A stretch of 64,000 bases of DNA from Homarus americanus (GCF_018991925.1 NW_024729696.1:62001-126000), one strand, 5' to 3'; shown: positions 1-13,655, numbered from the stretch's first letter. Translations and numbers: made by a program. Notes: a model not told the origin generated them from the sequence alone.

Positions 1-87
1 TTTCTTACTTTCGACTCTGCAACCTTCTCATGTACCAGTTAAATTTAATCTTTCTCTCCAGAGTACAATAATACGTATATCCGCCTC

Positions 88-190
88 ACCACACAACACA
101 CCCGTCTTACCACACACCCATCTCACCACACCACCTCACTCCCCACCACACCCCACACATGCCTCACCACACACCCTTCCTACCCCCCCC
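88..190 (+). repeat. CA/CCA-rich low complexity
   Basis: Degenerate repetition of CACACCCATCTCACCACACC-like words; no gene. Confidence 0.7.
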
Positions 191-409
191 CACTAGTCCT
201 GGGAACCTTAACCCTCTATTATTTTTATTCGGTCAGTCTCATCATCGCTCTTTGATGTCTGTCTGGTCCTGTGCCTCGCGTCTCACCTGGCTGGCGGCAC
301 ACTCACTTAACTTGTGTGAGTGTGAAAAGAATTTGAAGATGATTAACACACAGACTTTTTCTCTAGTTTATCCTCTTTCTCCGGGTCATTTTATTTTTTT
401 ATTTTTTAT

Positions 410-457
410 TTATCTATCTTTCTATCTGTCTATCTATCAATCTATCTATATGTGTTA

Positions 458-506
<49 letters not shown>

Positions 507-535
507 TATCTATCTATGTGTCTGTCTATTTGTAT
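410..535 (+). repeat. (TCTA/TCTG)n compound microsatellite
   Basis: Blocks of TCTA, then about nine TCTG units, then TCTA again. Confidence 0.95.
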
Positions 536-604
536 ATCATGTGGTAGGTGGCTTGTCAAGTATACCACCATAAATTATAATCTAGTTCATGTATATAGAA
601 ATTC

Positions 605-633
605 ATTATTATTATTATTTGTATTATTATTAG

Positions 634-714
<81 letters not shown>
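605..714 (+). repeat. (ATT)n microsatellite
   Basis: Near-perfect from 635 to 714, with interruptions before it. Confidence 0.97.
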
Positions 715-715
715 T

Positions 716-1657
716 AAAAAAAAATTATTATTATTTTTTTTTAATTAACTGACTCGCACCATCTTACACAGCGGCGTTGGGTGGGCATGATCGTGACACT
801 AATGCATGAAAATTCTTCTTAATGAGGCAAGAATCCATCGCTAGCTAAGACTTACATAATTAATGAGTCACTAAGGAAAGAAAATTGAACCCAGTTACGT
901 GACTCACATCCTCAAAACCCTTCTATCTCTGGCAACCTAAGCGTCAGATCTCAAAGTCCGGGACGATAATTTTTCCCTCAGTCGAGAAATATGTAGGGTT
1001 AGGTTAGGTTTGGTTTCTGTGTATTGTTTATCGTTATTTAGTTGGTCCAATTAGCGGCCAATTTCATCTAACACCATTTAATTCGCCCTATTTATCTAAC
1101 GCCTAGTACTCCGCTAAACTTGGTCTAGCGCCATTTACCCACCAACTTTGTTTCGCGCCATTTAATTGCCAACTTTGTGTCGTTGTTGGAGTAAATCAAA
1201 TTAATTCTCACGTCTCCAGTTCAGCGTAAATTCTTAACCTGACTAACGAGTGTGTTGTGAACTACCTCTCTCTCAAAAGTTACCTTGAATCATCTTCCTC
1301 AAAAAAAAAAATAGCTAATGTCATTCCAATTTTTTACCTAATTTTTTTCTCTTTAAACCTCTAACTCTCTGTACCCTCTTTAATGAACCTACGTGTTGAT
1401 CTTTCCCTGAGGGTCGGCAGATATACTTTCTTAATATATTAAAAAAACAAAGAAAATCGTGACGTGATTAATTTAAAATATATTCCCCATTCTCGACAGG
1501 AAAAACATTATCAGTCAGGTCAGATGAGGCGGGTTATTGGGGCGCTCTAATAGTGGACCGAAATTGTTCTAAAATCACTTGATATTCAACCAGTCAGCTT
1601 TACTGTGCTAATGGCCTAACGAGCTGGAGAGGTTGTTAGCGTGTGGTGGGTGGCTAT
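716..1657. other. Unique AT-rich sequence with a weak repeat
   Basis: No coding signal. TTAGGTTAGG lies near 1000. Words such as GCGCCATTTA and CCAACTTTGT recur degenerately at 1040-1190. Confidence 0.6.
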
Positions 1658-1944
1658 TGTGGTCGCTTTTAGTGGTTGATGTGGTCGGTTTTAGTGGTTG
1701 ATGTGGTCGGTTGTAGTGGTTGATGTGGTCGGTTGTAGTGGTTGATGTGGTCGGTTGTAGTGGTTGATGTGGTCGGTTTTAGTGGTTGATGTGGTCGATT
1801 GTAGTGGTTGATGTGGTCGGTTGTAGTGGTTGATGTGGTCGGTTGTAGTGGTTGATGTGGTCGGTTGTAGTGGTTGATGTGGTCGGTTTTAGTGGTTGAT
1901 GTGGTCGGTTTTAGTGGTTGATATGGTCGGTTTTATTTATTTTT
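1658..1944 (+). repeat. 22-bp minisatellite, 13 units
   Basis: Unit begins GTGGTCGGTTGTAGTGGTTG and ends AT. It starts every 22 bp from 1659 to 1923, with T/G variation at one site. The phase is strictly kept. Confidence 0.95.
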
Positions 1945-1979
1945 TTGGTTATGGTTGATTTTTATTATGATTGTTTTGT

Positions 1980-2092
1980 GAGAGAGAGTAAGAGACAGAT
2001 AGATAGATAGATAGATTTCTATAATTTGTTTAAAAATAATCTGTTCTCAGAATTTTATATTTGGGAATATCTCTCTCTCTCTCTCTCTCCCT
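1980..2092 (+). repeat. GATA and CT short arrays
   Basis: Five or so GATA units near 1998-2016 and a (CT)n at 2070-2088. Confidence 0.8.
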
Positions 2093-2327
2093 ATCTATCC
2101 ACCTACTTCTCTACTCACCTCCCTGACGCAGGACGGGCCCCAGTCTCTCAGAATAACAAAACACAACCATCCATCTTGTTGACGTGTCCGTGACCACAAC
2201 ATCAACAAACTCCCCTCTTGTGTTGCTGAGGAATTGTTTGTCATTTCTGCCAACAAATTCGTGTTCCCCCTCTGACGAACTTGCACCATTCTCCACGACA
2301 AATGATGGTGATTTTTCTGAGTACATG

Positions 2328-2530
2328 TGAGCGGTGGTGGTGGTGGTGATGTGTGGAGTGGTGTGTGGGGTGGTGTGGTGTGTGGTGGTGATGAAGGTGT
2401 GTGGGTGGGGTGTCGATGGTGTGTGGGTTGGGTGGTGGTGAAGGTGTGTGGGGTGGCGGTGATGGTGGTGTGGGTGGTTTTGGTGATGGTGATATAGGTT
2501 ATGTTGGTGGTAGTGTTGGCGTGGGGGTGG
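2328..2530 (+). repeat. GGT/GTGG-rich low complexity
   Basis: Degenerate GTGGTG and TGTGGGTGG words; open frames through it are composition artefacts. Confidence 0.85.
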
Positions 2531-3370
2531 TGGTGGCCAATGAGAAATTGGACAACAGTGCAAAGTGTTGCAGGATTTGGGTGTGTGTTGCAGTGAAATA
2601 TATGATACGCTGTAGTGACACTAGTGACTCGTTGTACTGATAAATAGGATAAGTTTCAGTGACTGATATGATAAGTTGCACTGAGAGACATGACAACTAC
2701 AGAAACAATTATGACAAGTTGTATATAATTAGTTTCATATGTTGCCAAACTGAACCTTATTTTTTCCACATGTGATTCACTTAAAAAAAAAATCACGAAA
2801 TGGACTCAAGCGACTTAAACCCAGCCTCTTGTAAGGTCAATACCGCTACCCAGTTGTGAAAGATATTCAGGTTAAATTCCTCTCGTGCCTAGTGATGTGT
2901 AAACGCATCTAACTGCCTGACCCACTTAAGGCACGACACAGAGATAGCGAGCTCTAGATGGCCACCACATTCCACCAGGGAGATGCGTCGGCTCTAACTC
3001 CCCCATCTGGCTGACCATTACCGAGAAGAATGTTATCGTAAGAATCCTTTTCCATTTGGGAGTCAAGATCATATTTTCAGAATCAGTGTCAAAGATTTAT
3101 TTATTTTGGTTATGTCTGTCTGAAAGCTGGTGCAGTTTCCTGTCTCTTGTAGTGGCTCGACGATACCTCACTTTCGTTCTTCTCATAATGGCTAAAACAC
3201 GGCTTAGTTTCCGGTATGTAAGAGGACCGTCAGGACTACCATTGTAATACCCAGGATGGTCTTGAGGTTAATGAGGTTGCTTAAGACCAACGATACTGGT
3301 CCTCAGGGAGCAGTAAGCAAAATGTTGGTGTAAGTGAAAGTAATTATCATTACACCGGATTAGAAGCTTG
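2531..3370. other. Unique sequence, nothing recognised
   Basis: Mixed composition with short open frames only. No family motif. Confidence 0.5.
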
Positions 3371-3411
3371 ATGATAATAATAATAATAATAACAATAATA
3401 ATAATAATAAC

Positions 3412-3465
<54 letters not shown>

Positions 3466-3466
3466 T
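3371..3466 (+). repeat. (AAT)n microsatellite
   Basis: Nearly continuous, with AAC interruptions. Confidence 0.95.
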
Positions 3467-3560
3467 AAGAGATGATTCGGAGTTAGGTATTCATGGGAAA
3501 TAAAAGTTGTATTTTTTAAGATAGTGGTGAAGAAAACACTTGTACTAGACCAAACTATAA

Positions 3561-3639
3561 TCTCTCTCTCTCTCGCTCTCGCTCTAGCTCTAGCTCTCTC
3601 TCTCTCTCGCTCTCGCTCTAGCTCTCTCTCTCTCTCTCT
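3561..3639 (+). repeat. (CT)n with GCTCTAGCTC interruptions
   Basis: Two similar halves, each with CGCTCTCGCTCTAGCTC inside a CT run, so the array itself was duplicated. Confidence 0.9.
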
Positions 3640-4156
3640 GATGAAGCTCACATATTTTTGAGTTATTAAGTGTATAATGGCATAATTGCGCCTGTAATTG
3701 CTTAATTACTCTGAAATATGGTTGTTCTTCAGGATATAATTGTCTACTTACCCTCTAATTTGGTATAATTACTAAGGATACGACTGTCTACTTGTTCTCC
3801 AATTTGATTCACTTGTTCAAGATGCAGATGTGTAAATGACCTTGTTATTTTGTTGATTATACTAACTACTTAGCACAAACAAACAATTACCCTCCCATTA
3901 CCTTCAAATGGTGTTTATCAGAGATACAGAACTGCCAAATTACCGCCATTCACCGTTGATATATTAACCCAGTGACTGTAGCTTAATAACTCAGTAAGAC
4001 ATGTTGAGACATAAACCATAACTCATAGACGAGATATATACAGGAAATAATACACATACTTATACCTCCTTCAAGTAGACGAGATAATACTGTTGTATCC
4101 TGAAGTATGCTGACATGATTACTATACCACGACTCATCTCATTCTCTATACTTTTC

Positions 4157-4159
<3 letters not shown>
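3640..4159. other. AT-rich intergenic or intronic sequence
   Basis: A diverged repeat of about 57 bp (TGTCTACTTACC then CTCTAATTTG) at 3735-3815; otherwise nothing. Confidence 0.5.

Positions 4160-4225
<66 letters not shown>
4160..4225 (+). repeat. (GT)n microsatellite
   Basis: 33 uninterrupted units. Confidence 0.97.
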
Positions 4226-4226
<1 letters not shown>

Positions 4227-5082
4227 CCAAGTTACGGAGGATAAACTTAACAGAATGACCCAGTTATCTCCGAAAGTTTCCCTGAATGAGAGAAACAGTG
4301 TGAGTTGTGGTGACCGGCCAATTTACCAGTAGTCTTTGTTTACGTGAGGCAAACAGTAGTAATAATATCATCCGTTAACAGTTTATTGTATTTTGATGTA
4401 CATTTGTAAGATATTAATCAAATGAATAAATGTCCGTTTTATAAAAGCTATTAAGAGGAAGAGAGAAAAAAAGAGAGAGAATATAAGAGAAGGAAAAGAA
4501 TATACATATGAAAATATGTATATGGTATACATTATAAAAATCACTAACGTTATATGTACTTGTAATTTAGTCTCTGGTATATATATATATATCAAGGTAA
4601 TACACAAGATAAGTATGATAATTATCAGACTTTCCTGTGTATCACATTCTCTCTCTCACACACACCCCTGCCAGCAGTTCTCCTGCCCGTTAAAAAACCA
4701 ACACATCTGCATCCTCTACTACTCGCCTCGACTTGAACTGCTCCTGGTACAAGACGCAATCCACAACACAGCAGCTTTAGCTAAGTGCCCCATTGACAGA
4801 ACGCTCTCCTGCAGATTGCGAACGAAAATGAGCAGTTTTCGCCCTAAACGATCACTTCCTGGTAGTATCGGACGGAAATCCCTCAATTTTGGGCGATTCT
4901 CGTAAGAAGAAAATAATAATTTTAAAGTTTTCATGATTCTTGCGAAGGATATAATAGTGTTTCTGTTGTTGGCGATTCTGAAAGTAGTGTTTAGATTTTG
5001 AGGCGAATTTGATAAAGAAAATCATTTATTTTTGCCCGATTCTCGTAAAGAAGAAGATTCTGACAAAAACTTAAATTCGATG
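4226..5082. other. Unique sequence, nothing recognised
   Basis: Contains overlapping open frames on both strands at 4660-4930 with no recognisable family, and CGATTCTCGTAA repeated at 4893 and 5038. Confidence 0.45.
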
Positions 5083-6103
<1,021 letters not shown>

Positions 6104-6473
6104 CTCACTCCCTGTACCATCCACTCCCTGCACCACCCACTCCCTGTACCACCCACTCCCTGCACCACCCACTCCCTGCACCACCCACTCCCTGTACCAC
6201 CCACTCCCTGTACCACCCACTCCCTGCACCACCCACCCTGCACCACCCACCCCCCTGTACCACCCACTCCCCTGCACCACCCACCCCTGCACCACCCACT
6301 CCCCTGCACCATCCACTCCCTGCACCACCCACCCTGTACCACCCACTCCTGCACCACCCACTCCCCTGCACCACCCACACTGCACCATCCACTCCCTGCA
6401 CCACCCACTCCCTGTACCACCCACTCCCTGCACCACCCACTCCCTGTACCACCCACTCCCTGCACCACCCACT
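6104..6473 (+). repeat. 16-bp minisatellite, about 23 units
   Basis: Unit CCACTCCCTGCACCAC with C/T variation at the eleventh base and 1-4 base indels. All frames stay open on both strands, giving false ORFs. Confidence 0.95.
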
Positions 6474-6782
6474 ATTACATTCCAACAACTAATGTCTTAA
6501 GTTCATATGTTAGGTAGTTGACGTGAGAGCATATATATATAACACAGTCAATAACAAGTGTAAAGTCATCCCACCTCAGAACTCTAAGATTAATCGTGTC
6601 AGGTTCGCCGAGCTTGACAACTACTTTTAACAGAATTGTGTTGACCTTTAACGAGTTTAAGTCACAGCTTAATTGATGACAGGACGAGAGGTACTGATAT
6701 TTATAAGCAGTCCCTGAGGTTCGGTGTGATAAAAAGATCCTCCCTAAGAAATTATCTTTGTGTAACGATGAAATAAACCTCT

Positions 6783-6944
6783 CTATCTCTCCACATTTCC
6801 AAAACACCTCCAATTTCTCCACATTTCCAAAACACCTCCAATTTCTCCACATTTCCAAAACTCCTCCAATTTCTCCACATTTCCAAAACTCCTCCAATTT
6901 CTCCACATTTCCAAAACTCCTCCAATTTCTCCACATTTCCAAAA
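6783..6944 (+). repeat. 28-bp minisatellite, about 6 units
   Basis: Unit includes TCCAATTTCTCCACATTTCC then AAAAC and ACC or TCC. Copies are nearly identical, so the array is young. Confidence 0.95.
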
Positions 6945-7081
6945 GAACTTTCATCTCTTCACAAGATGTTATCGGTCACTCGGCAACAAATCTTAAACAG
7001 TGGCAGAAGTATTCCTGGTGTTGGTGACGAAGATTGTTGTGTTGTGTTGTGTTGCGAGTGATGTTGATGTTCCTGCCCCAC

Positions 7082-7201
<120 letters not shown>

Positions 7202-7290
7202 GGCAGCTCGGCGCCTAACAGGACGATGTGGGCTGGTCTAATAAATTCTACGGGTAATGCAACCCACATTTCACTATCTTGTACACACTG

Positions 7291-7292
<2 letters not shown>

Positions 7293-7351
<59 letters not shown>

Positions 7352-7354
7352 TAC

Positions 7355-7400
<46 letters not shown>
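7293..7400 (+). repeat. (ATT)n microsatellite
   Basis: Two perfect runs split by TTTACC at 7351. Confidence 0.97.
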
Positions 7401-7402
<2 letters not shown>

Positions 7403-7597
7403 AAAGGTAAGAAGTAGAGGAATGTTCGCTGTAATGTATGTAGACTTTCATGACGGCCTTTTTAGCAACACAACACACGTCTGGCTTCCCTCCTCGTCAC
7501 CACTAACCGCTTTAATATTTCTGCCATTGTTCAAGGCTTGTTGTCTAGTGTAGAAACGTGCAGAGAAGAAAGTTGTTTGGAAATGAAAAGTGATACG

Positions 7598-7607
7598 GAG
7601 AGAGAGA

Positions 7608-7645
<38 letters not shown>
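7598..7645 (+). repeat. (AG)n
   Basis: Interrupted once by AC. Confidence 0.93.
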
Positions 7646-7688
7646 TACATACGTACGTACATTAGGTATAAATAAAAGATATATACAG

Positions 7689-7795
<107 letters not shown>

Positions 7796-7999
7796 ACTTA
7801 CCTTGCCAAACTCCGTGAGGCCATAATTCTCGTTCTTCGTCCCATCTCCCGACGATCTCTCTATCACAGACGAGGTGGCCCTGGGGGAAGAGGCGAGGTA
7901 TAATTAGTTCTCCTGCTTTACCTGTGTCGTTGCTTGTCTTTATCATCTTCCTTTCTTTCTATCTGTCTGTGTTTGTTTTATACGTATGTGTGTATTCTT

Positions 8000-8085
8000 A
8001 AACCTTTCTTTCTTTCTTTCTTTCGTTCTTTCATTTCTCTCTGTCTATCTTTTTTTTGTCTTAATTTACTTTTTATTTATTTATT

Positions 8086-8129
<44 letters not shown>

Positions 8130-8153
8130 TCTCTCTTTCTCTCTCTCTCTCTA
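8000..8153 (+). repeat. TTTC and CT arrays
   Basis: (TTTC)n at 8003-8035 and (CT)n at 8089-8152. Confidence 0.93.
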
Positions 8154-9464
8154 ACGAGCTTAAATGGATGTCCGGCTACGTAGGCAAAGTTCTTTGGCTC
8201 CATCAATAAGTATCGTGATCGTCATCTCATTATTGCTAACGAGGCCCTCCGTGAATGACGACCAAGGGAGAGAGGTGAAGGAAATGATGGCAGTGTAGGA
8301 AGAATGAAGATAACACGAAAAGAAGGAAGTCAACACCATGAAAACAATGAAGAAAATATAATCAGATGAGAAGCAACACAAGATGAATGAGGTTAATATG
8401 AATGACAGTAGAGAATGAAGTGAAATAAATGAAGACATTGAATTGAAACTGCAGTCACAAGAAAAAGAAAGAAGTTAATCCCAAAGTAAAGACAACATAG
8501 ACAGAATGAATGAAACAACGAGAGTGAAGGAAATGCATTGAGTGAAGGACAAAAACAGACTGAAGGAAACACAACAAGAATGAAACAAACAACGAGAAGG
8601 AAGGAAAAAGAAAGAGAATTAAAAAAAAACAAGAAAAAAAATTAACAGAATAAATACGGATTATAATTTACAGCAAAAAAAAACACGGCAAATTTTAAAC
8701 AAGAAAAACAAAAGATAAATAAATTTACAAGAAAAAAAACATGAAAGGAGGATGAAAATATATAACCAAGATACTTTTAATGGCATGAAAAATAATGTAA
8801 TTATCTCTATGGTAACGTGACGCTCCGGGATAATCATTTAAATATTCAGTAAGAAATTTTCCTATATTTTGCCTCGTTATAGAATTATTCATAGATTATG
8901 TATATTATATAAATGTAGATATATTATGTTAATAGTATTAGTTCTGGTATAACATAACTTTTATTATAGAATTTGTGTTCGATATTAAATTAGTCTTGAC
9001 ACTTGACTGCTTTCCCGACCTTAGTGGAAAGAAGTTGTTTTTTTGCCTTTTCTTTACTAGGGAAAAAATCTGTATCAAACTCATATTTTAACATTGATCT
9101 ATATTAAATAAAAAAAAATCGCTTATCTTCTCAAACTCTAAATTGGATCAGTTGTACGAACATTGTGACGTAAATTTTGACTATAACTTCAACCAAGTAA
9201 GTGTCAAACAATCAGAGGCTCAAACAGGAAGGTACTACCGCCTGGAAACATATTGGAAGCATAATCTATTGTCTAATGGTAGACCCTGCTGCCATATGGC
9301 ATCACGAAAATTGTGACCAAGTCCCAGGTTGATGTTCTGACTTTCTGCCTCATTTACACACAATTGCAGGGTCTCAATTGTTTATCGTACTTGGACAACA
9401 CAACACACATATATTGTTTCTCACTATTGATCTTGTTTTTAATTTTTTCATTTATTTTTTGTTC

Positions 9465-9466
<2 letters not shown>
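8154..9466. other. Purine-rich then AT-rich sequence
   Basis: 8260-8640 is strongly A/G-biased with GAATGAAG-like words. 8640-9180 is AT-rich. No gene recognised. Confidence 0.55.
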
Positions 9467-9539
<73 letters not shown>

Positions 9540-9619
9540 GCATTTTCTCCCTTCAGGCCCTGATGTAGGTCAATTACCTGTGCCCGGGTGGGCTAATCCC
9601 CGTAAAAAAAAAAAAAAAA
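9467..9619 (+). repeat. (ATT)n, short unique segment, poly(A)
   Basis: (ATT)n 9467-9539, then 64 unique bases (CCCTGATGTAGG, GTGCCCGGGTGGGC), then 16 A at 9604-9619. The layout could be a retroposed tail, but no pol III boxes are clear. Confidence 0.75.
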
Positions 9620-10200
9620 CAATGGTCAAGTAAGCAGCGGTCAAGCAGGTAGTGGTCAAGCAAGCAGAAGTCAACCAAGGAAAGGTCAACCAAACAGAGG
9701 GCCAGCAAGCAAAGGGTCAAGCAAGCAGAGAGTTAAGCAAGCAGAGGTCAACCAATTAAAGACCAAGCAAGCAGAGGCTTAAGCAAGCAGTAGTCAAGTA
9801 AGCAGTGGTCAAGCAAGCACTAGTCAAGCATCACTCAAGCAAGCAGTGGTCAACTAAGCAGTGGTCAAGCAAGCAATGGTTAAGCAAGCAGTGGTCAAGC
9901 AAGCAGTGATCAACTAAGCTGTGGTCTACAAGCACTGGTCAAGCACACTCAAGCAAGCAGTGGTCAACTAAGCAGTGGGCAAGCAAGCAGTGGTCAACCA
10001 AGCAGAGGGTCAAGCATCACTCAATCAAGCAGAGGTCAACTAAGCAGTGGTCAAGCAAGCAGTGGTCAAGCAGGTAGTGGTCAAGCAAGCAGAGGGTCAA
10101 GCAAGCAATGGTCATGCAAGCAGTGGTCAACCAAGCAGAGGGTCAAGCATCACTCAAGCAAGCAGTGGTCAACCAAACAGAAGATCAACCAGACGGGGAA
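9620..10200 (+). repeat. 15-bp minisatellite, degenerate, about 38 units
   Basis: Core AAGCAAGCAGTGGTC with CAACC and AGAGG variants. A longer-period pattern is visible, because the AGCATCACTCAAGC variant recurs. Confidence 0.93.
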
Positions 10201-10660
10201 GTAAACTAGTGTCAACCAAAAAATTAAATTCGAAAAAAATAATGATAATAATTGCTAGTGCAGATACCGCGTCTCACCTCAGTTGAAATTTTCACCACAC
10301 TACCGCCAGAGACGATGGGAAAAAAATACTCTTAGCTAACCCGTGAACTCACACCTAAAGAACGATATCTGCCACCCATCGCTCCAGTATCGAGATAAAA
10401 CTCTTTGTACCGAGGATGAGGCAGTTGTTTGACCTATACTACTTCACCCCGCACCCTAAAAAATATATATCCTGCAGGTATGATAAAACACCCAAGCGTA
10501 AATTCTGCCCCCCAGACCAACGCTGAAACACCATCCTCCATAATACACCACAAATGAAAATAAAACAAGAGCGATATTGGCCGGGGAGAGAACTGGGTAG
10601 GTAAGTGGTTTGTTCAGGTAAAGTGGCGGCCTCGCGCGTGTAAACACTTTCTGCTACCTT
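10200..10660. other. Unique sequence, nothing recognised
   Basis: Short open frame on the minus strand (10456-10647) without family features. Confidence 0.45.
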
Positions 10661-10661
10661 A

Positions 10662-10741
<80 letters not shown>

Positions 10742-10798
10742 CCTCCCTCCCTGCCTGCCTGCCTGCCTCCCTCCCTGCCTGTCTGTCTGTCTGTGAGC
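10661..10798 (+). repeat. (CCTG)n microsatellite
   Basis: About 20 perfect units, then CCTC and CTGT variants. Confidence 0.97.
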
Positions 10799-10799
10799 C

Positions 10800-11779
10800 T
10801 GCCTGTCTGCGAGCCTCAGTGGACTCATGGAATAACATTGGATTCTCCCGTGTACTCTCTCGTGCTTTGTATTATATTACTTTTAAAATGTTGCAGTACC
10901 AAAAGTTAGCTGATTTTTGGTAAAACATTTTTCGTTTTGCTTTCTTGATGTATTTCTCGTCTTTTAACTGTCCAGTTCTTTATCAGTCACGTAATGAATA
11001 ATAAAAGCACAGTTTCTCCCCCCATGCGTTGTCATTCATCCACTCTTGCTTTAGTAAACATGTGTACTTCTGTATACCAGTGCTGCCACTCATGATTTTT
11101 TTTTCCATGAAATATTGACTGCCAGGGGATGGGAAAATTGAAGTGGAAATATGGTATCAGGAAAAGTTCTTTGTACAGGGAACTCCAGGCAGGTCGTCGT
11201 GCTGATCTATGTTAGTACGTGCAAGATTTGTATGTGTTCAGTGTCCACGTTGTTATTAGTTAACAGTTGTCTTCATGCAGGTGGCCACATGTTGCCCTCC
11301 ACTACCTGTACAGGCTGAGGTGTCACTCATTACTGTTAACTTTCATCCAGAACTTCCTTCCAGGTCGTCGCCATAGAAGATTTTAACTGGCTGGAACACC
11401 ATTATACGCAGAGTGCTGGAAGGCACATGATTGGGACCAGTAATATTTTGCCTATGGTCGACAGAACACCCAGAGATATGTCAATATCTCCAAAAATTGT
11501 TGATGATTTCACTATTGCTAGTCACCAGTAATAGTTCAAACTTTGACATATACAATATATTTGTAAGCTTTTGTCAATAACCATAATGGTATACCTTCAG
11601 AAATAAGAATTAATATTTATCTGCCTTGTGAATACACAACTCCTGTGTGTTACCCAACGCCATGCCAGAACCTGAACAAACTCGTACAGGCTTACACCGA
11701 CTCACCAAGGTATGTTAAAAATATGGTTGAGGGTTGTACAGACATACAGAGACCTTCCCAAAAACACACACAGACTCAC
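10800..11779. other. Unique sequence after the last visible dipeptidase exon
   Basis: This is the start of the next dipeptidase intron in transcript order. No exon with the family's next motifs is present. Confidence 0.5.
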
Positions 11780-11930
11780 CAGGGTGTGTTGCAGGCGTGT
11801 GTTAAGGTCAGGTAGCGGACCCCCAACTCGTACATCATTCTCAAGGAGCCGAAGCTGTTGCTGATGCCGTGGCCGCCCTCGATAGCGATGAGACTGGCGA
11901 TCTTGCCCTTCGCGAACACCGTATTGATGT
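11780..11930 (-). CDS. Membrane dipeptidase (M19), IEGGH exon (last visible)
   Basis: Internal exon: acceptor cttcttacag, donor CCCTG|gtgagt, entry phase 1, exit phase 2. It encodes residues 204-254. The segment [14 protein letters not shown] holds the bridging zinc ligand Glu221 (Glu125 of mature human DPEP1). It is followed by [21 protein letters not shown](W), the conserved strand and the Cys250 predicted to pair with Cys167. Trp254 is split across the next intron. The family still needs two zinc histidines (His198 and His219 of DPEP1), a second disulfide and the C-terminus. I found no exon with those motifs in 1-11779, so the gene either has a very long next intron or continues outside the window. 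No frameshift or stop is present in any of the five exons, so this looks like an intact gene, not a pseudogene. Confidence 0.95.
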
Positions 11931-12242
11931 CTGTAAGAAGAAACACCGCCGCGTTAGCCAGGTGCAAAGTTACAGCCTGTGAGGGATAGGTATGGATAGT
12001 GCAGGTTTTAGGTATGGATAGAACAAGTTACAATTTGTATGGTACAGGTTACAGATACAGTATTAAGGGGCACAGATCACAACATAAACAAAAGAGGCTA
12101 CCATATGTACTGTACAGTTCAGCTTACAGTATGCACGGAACTTATTAATATATACAAAGAGGTGAAATTCTACTTTATTTTTCACTTGAATATTTTATAA
12201 CTTCCTCAGCCAATATTTCATTACGAGATTATAAAGCAGTTT

Positions 12243-12326
12243 GTTATTATTATTATTATTAGTAGTAGTAGTAGTGGTAGTAGTAGTAGTATTAGTAGTA
12301 GTAGTATCATTATCATCATCATCATT
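12243..12326 (+). repeat. Compound trinucleotide array (ATT, AGT, ATC)
   Basis: ATT, then (AGT)n, then (ATC)n. Confidence 0.93.
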
Positions 12327-12419
12327 CCTGGTTGGAGCAAAAAGGTGATGACTTGAATTAATTTAGTCACGTTCAGTATACAGCAGAGGCAACACCGAGT
12401 TTGGGGTTGACGTATGGCA

Positions 12420-12510
12420 GGTCCGTGAGGTGAGGCAGGGAGGTGAGGGAGGGAGACGGGGACGAGGGAGGGAGGCAGGGGGAGGAGGAAGACGAGTGAT
12501 GGGGGGGGGC
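12420..12510 (+). repeat. Purine (GGGAGG) low complexity
   Basis: G-rich, with an eight-G run at 12501; quadruplex-prone. Confidence 0.7.
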
Positions 12511-12539
12511 TAAATTACGTACGATGATAACCAAAGTTG

Positions 12540-12925
12540 ACTTAACCTAAATTAATGGTCTTTGGTTATAGCTTTGGTTAGGTTATGTTTACCGAAGTGA
12601 GTGAGGTTCATGTTACTTTAGTTAGGTCATGGTTACGTTACTTAGCCATGGTTAAGTTAGTTAGGCCATTGTTACGTTAATTAGGTTAATGTTACGTAAG
12701 TTACGTTATTTTTTGCGTTAGTTAGGTTAATGTTACGTTAGTTTGGTCATGGTTACGTTAGTGAGGTTAATATTACGTTAGTTAGGTTAATGTTGCACAA
12801 GTTAAATTATGATTACGTTAGTTGAGTTATGGGTAAGTTAGGTTACTGTTGCGTTAGTTACATCATTGCTACATTAGTTAGATTATAGTTACGTTACTTA
12901 GGTTGTAATTATGTGAGTTAGGTTG
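12540..12925 (+). repeat. TTAGGT-containing minisatellite, about 21 bp, degenerate
   Basis: Unit approximates GTTAGGTTAATGTTACGTTA. About 16 diverged copies, with TTACGTTAGTTAGG recurring. Confidence 0.85.
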
Positions 12926-13341
12926 TGGGGACTAATATAGTGTGGCGTGTTGTCTTTCACTAATGTTGTAATGCCGTGTTCTCGCTGTCAACATCAGTAA
13001 ATAAATTGTTTCTATTCGTTCTTCGTTACTATTTTAACCTCTTAAGCTGATTAATTTCAAGCTATCTTTATCTCCCTTAAATAAATGCAATATTTAATAA
13101 GTCCGTAGAGAAAATAATTAAACCATCATCTGCTTCAAGTTTTGTAAAATTTTACACTGATGGGGGACACACAATATATGAATGTGCCTTTAGGTTGCAC
13201 ATGTTGCAGAAGCAATATCATCGTGGCCATTGTGTCAAAACGTCAGTCCTGGACATTCATTCCGAAGGACGACATTTGGCAATATTACAACTGATGGATG
13301 AACCTTCAACTTTCTGCTCATATACTGTACCTGAGATCATC

Positions 13342-13345
<4 letters not shown>

Positions 13346-13402
<57 letters not shown>
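13346..13402 (+). repeat. (CT)n
   Basis: About 28 perfect units. Confidence 0.97.
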
Positions 13403-13405
<3 letters not shown>

Positions 13406-13582
13406 TTTTCCACCTATTCGTAGTTTCATGTGTTTTCATCGCGTCAGTTTCTTCAGGCGAGATGGAGACACGACTCTGGCAAATATTCGCTGATGTCGGG
13501 AATATTGAGTTTTACAGCGAAGAAGTTTCTTGTCTCTGATCATCGTCGTCAGGTGAACTGGGTACACCTTTCTCACTGTACA

Positions 13583-13583
<1 letters not shown>

Positions 13584-13649
<66 letters not shown>
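13584..13649 (+). repeat. (AT)n
   Basis: About 33 perfect units. Confidence 0.97.

Positions 13650-13655
<6 letters not shown>

Noticed and set aside
9540..9619. SINE tail (unique segment plus poly(A) after an ATT array)
   Set aside because: No A or B box with correct order and spacing, and no second copy in the window.
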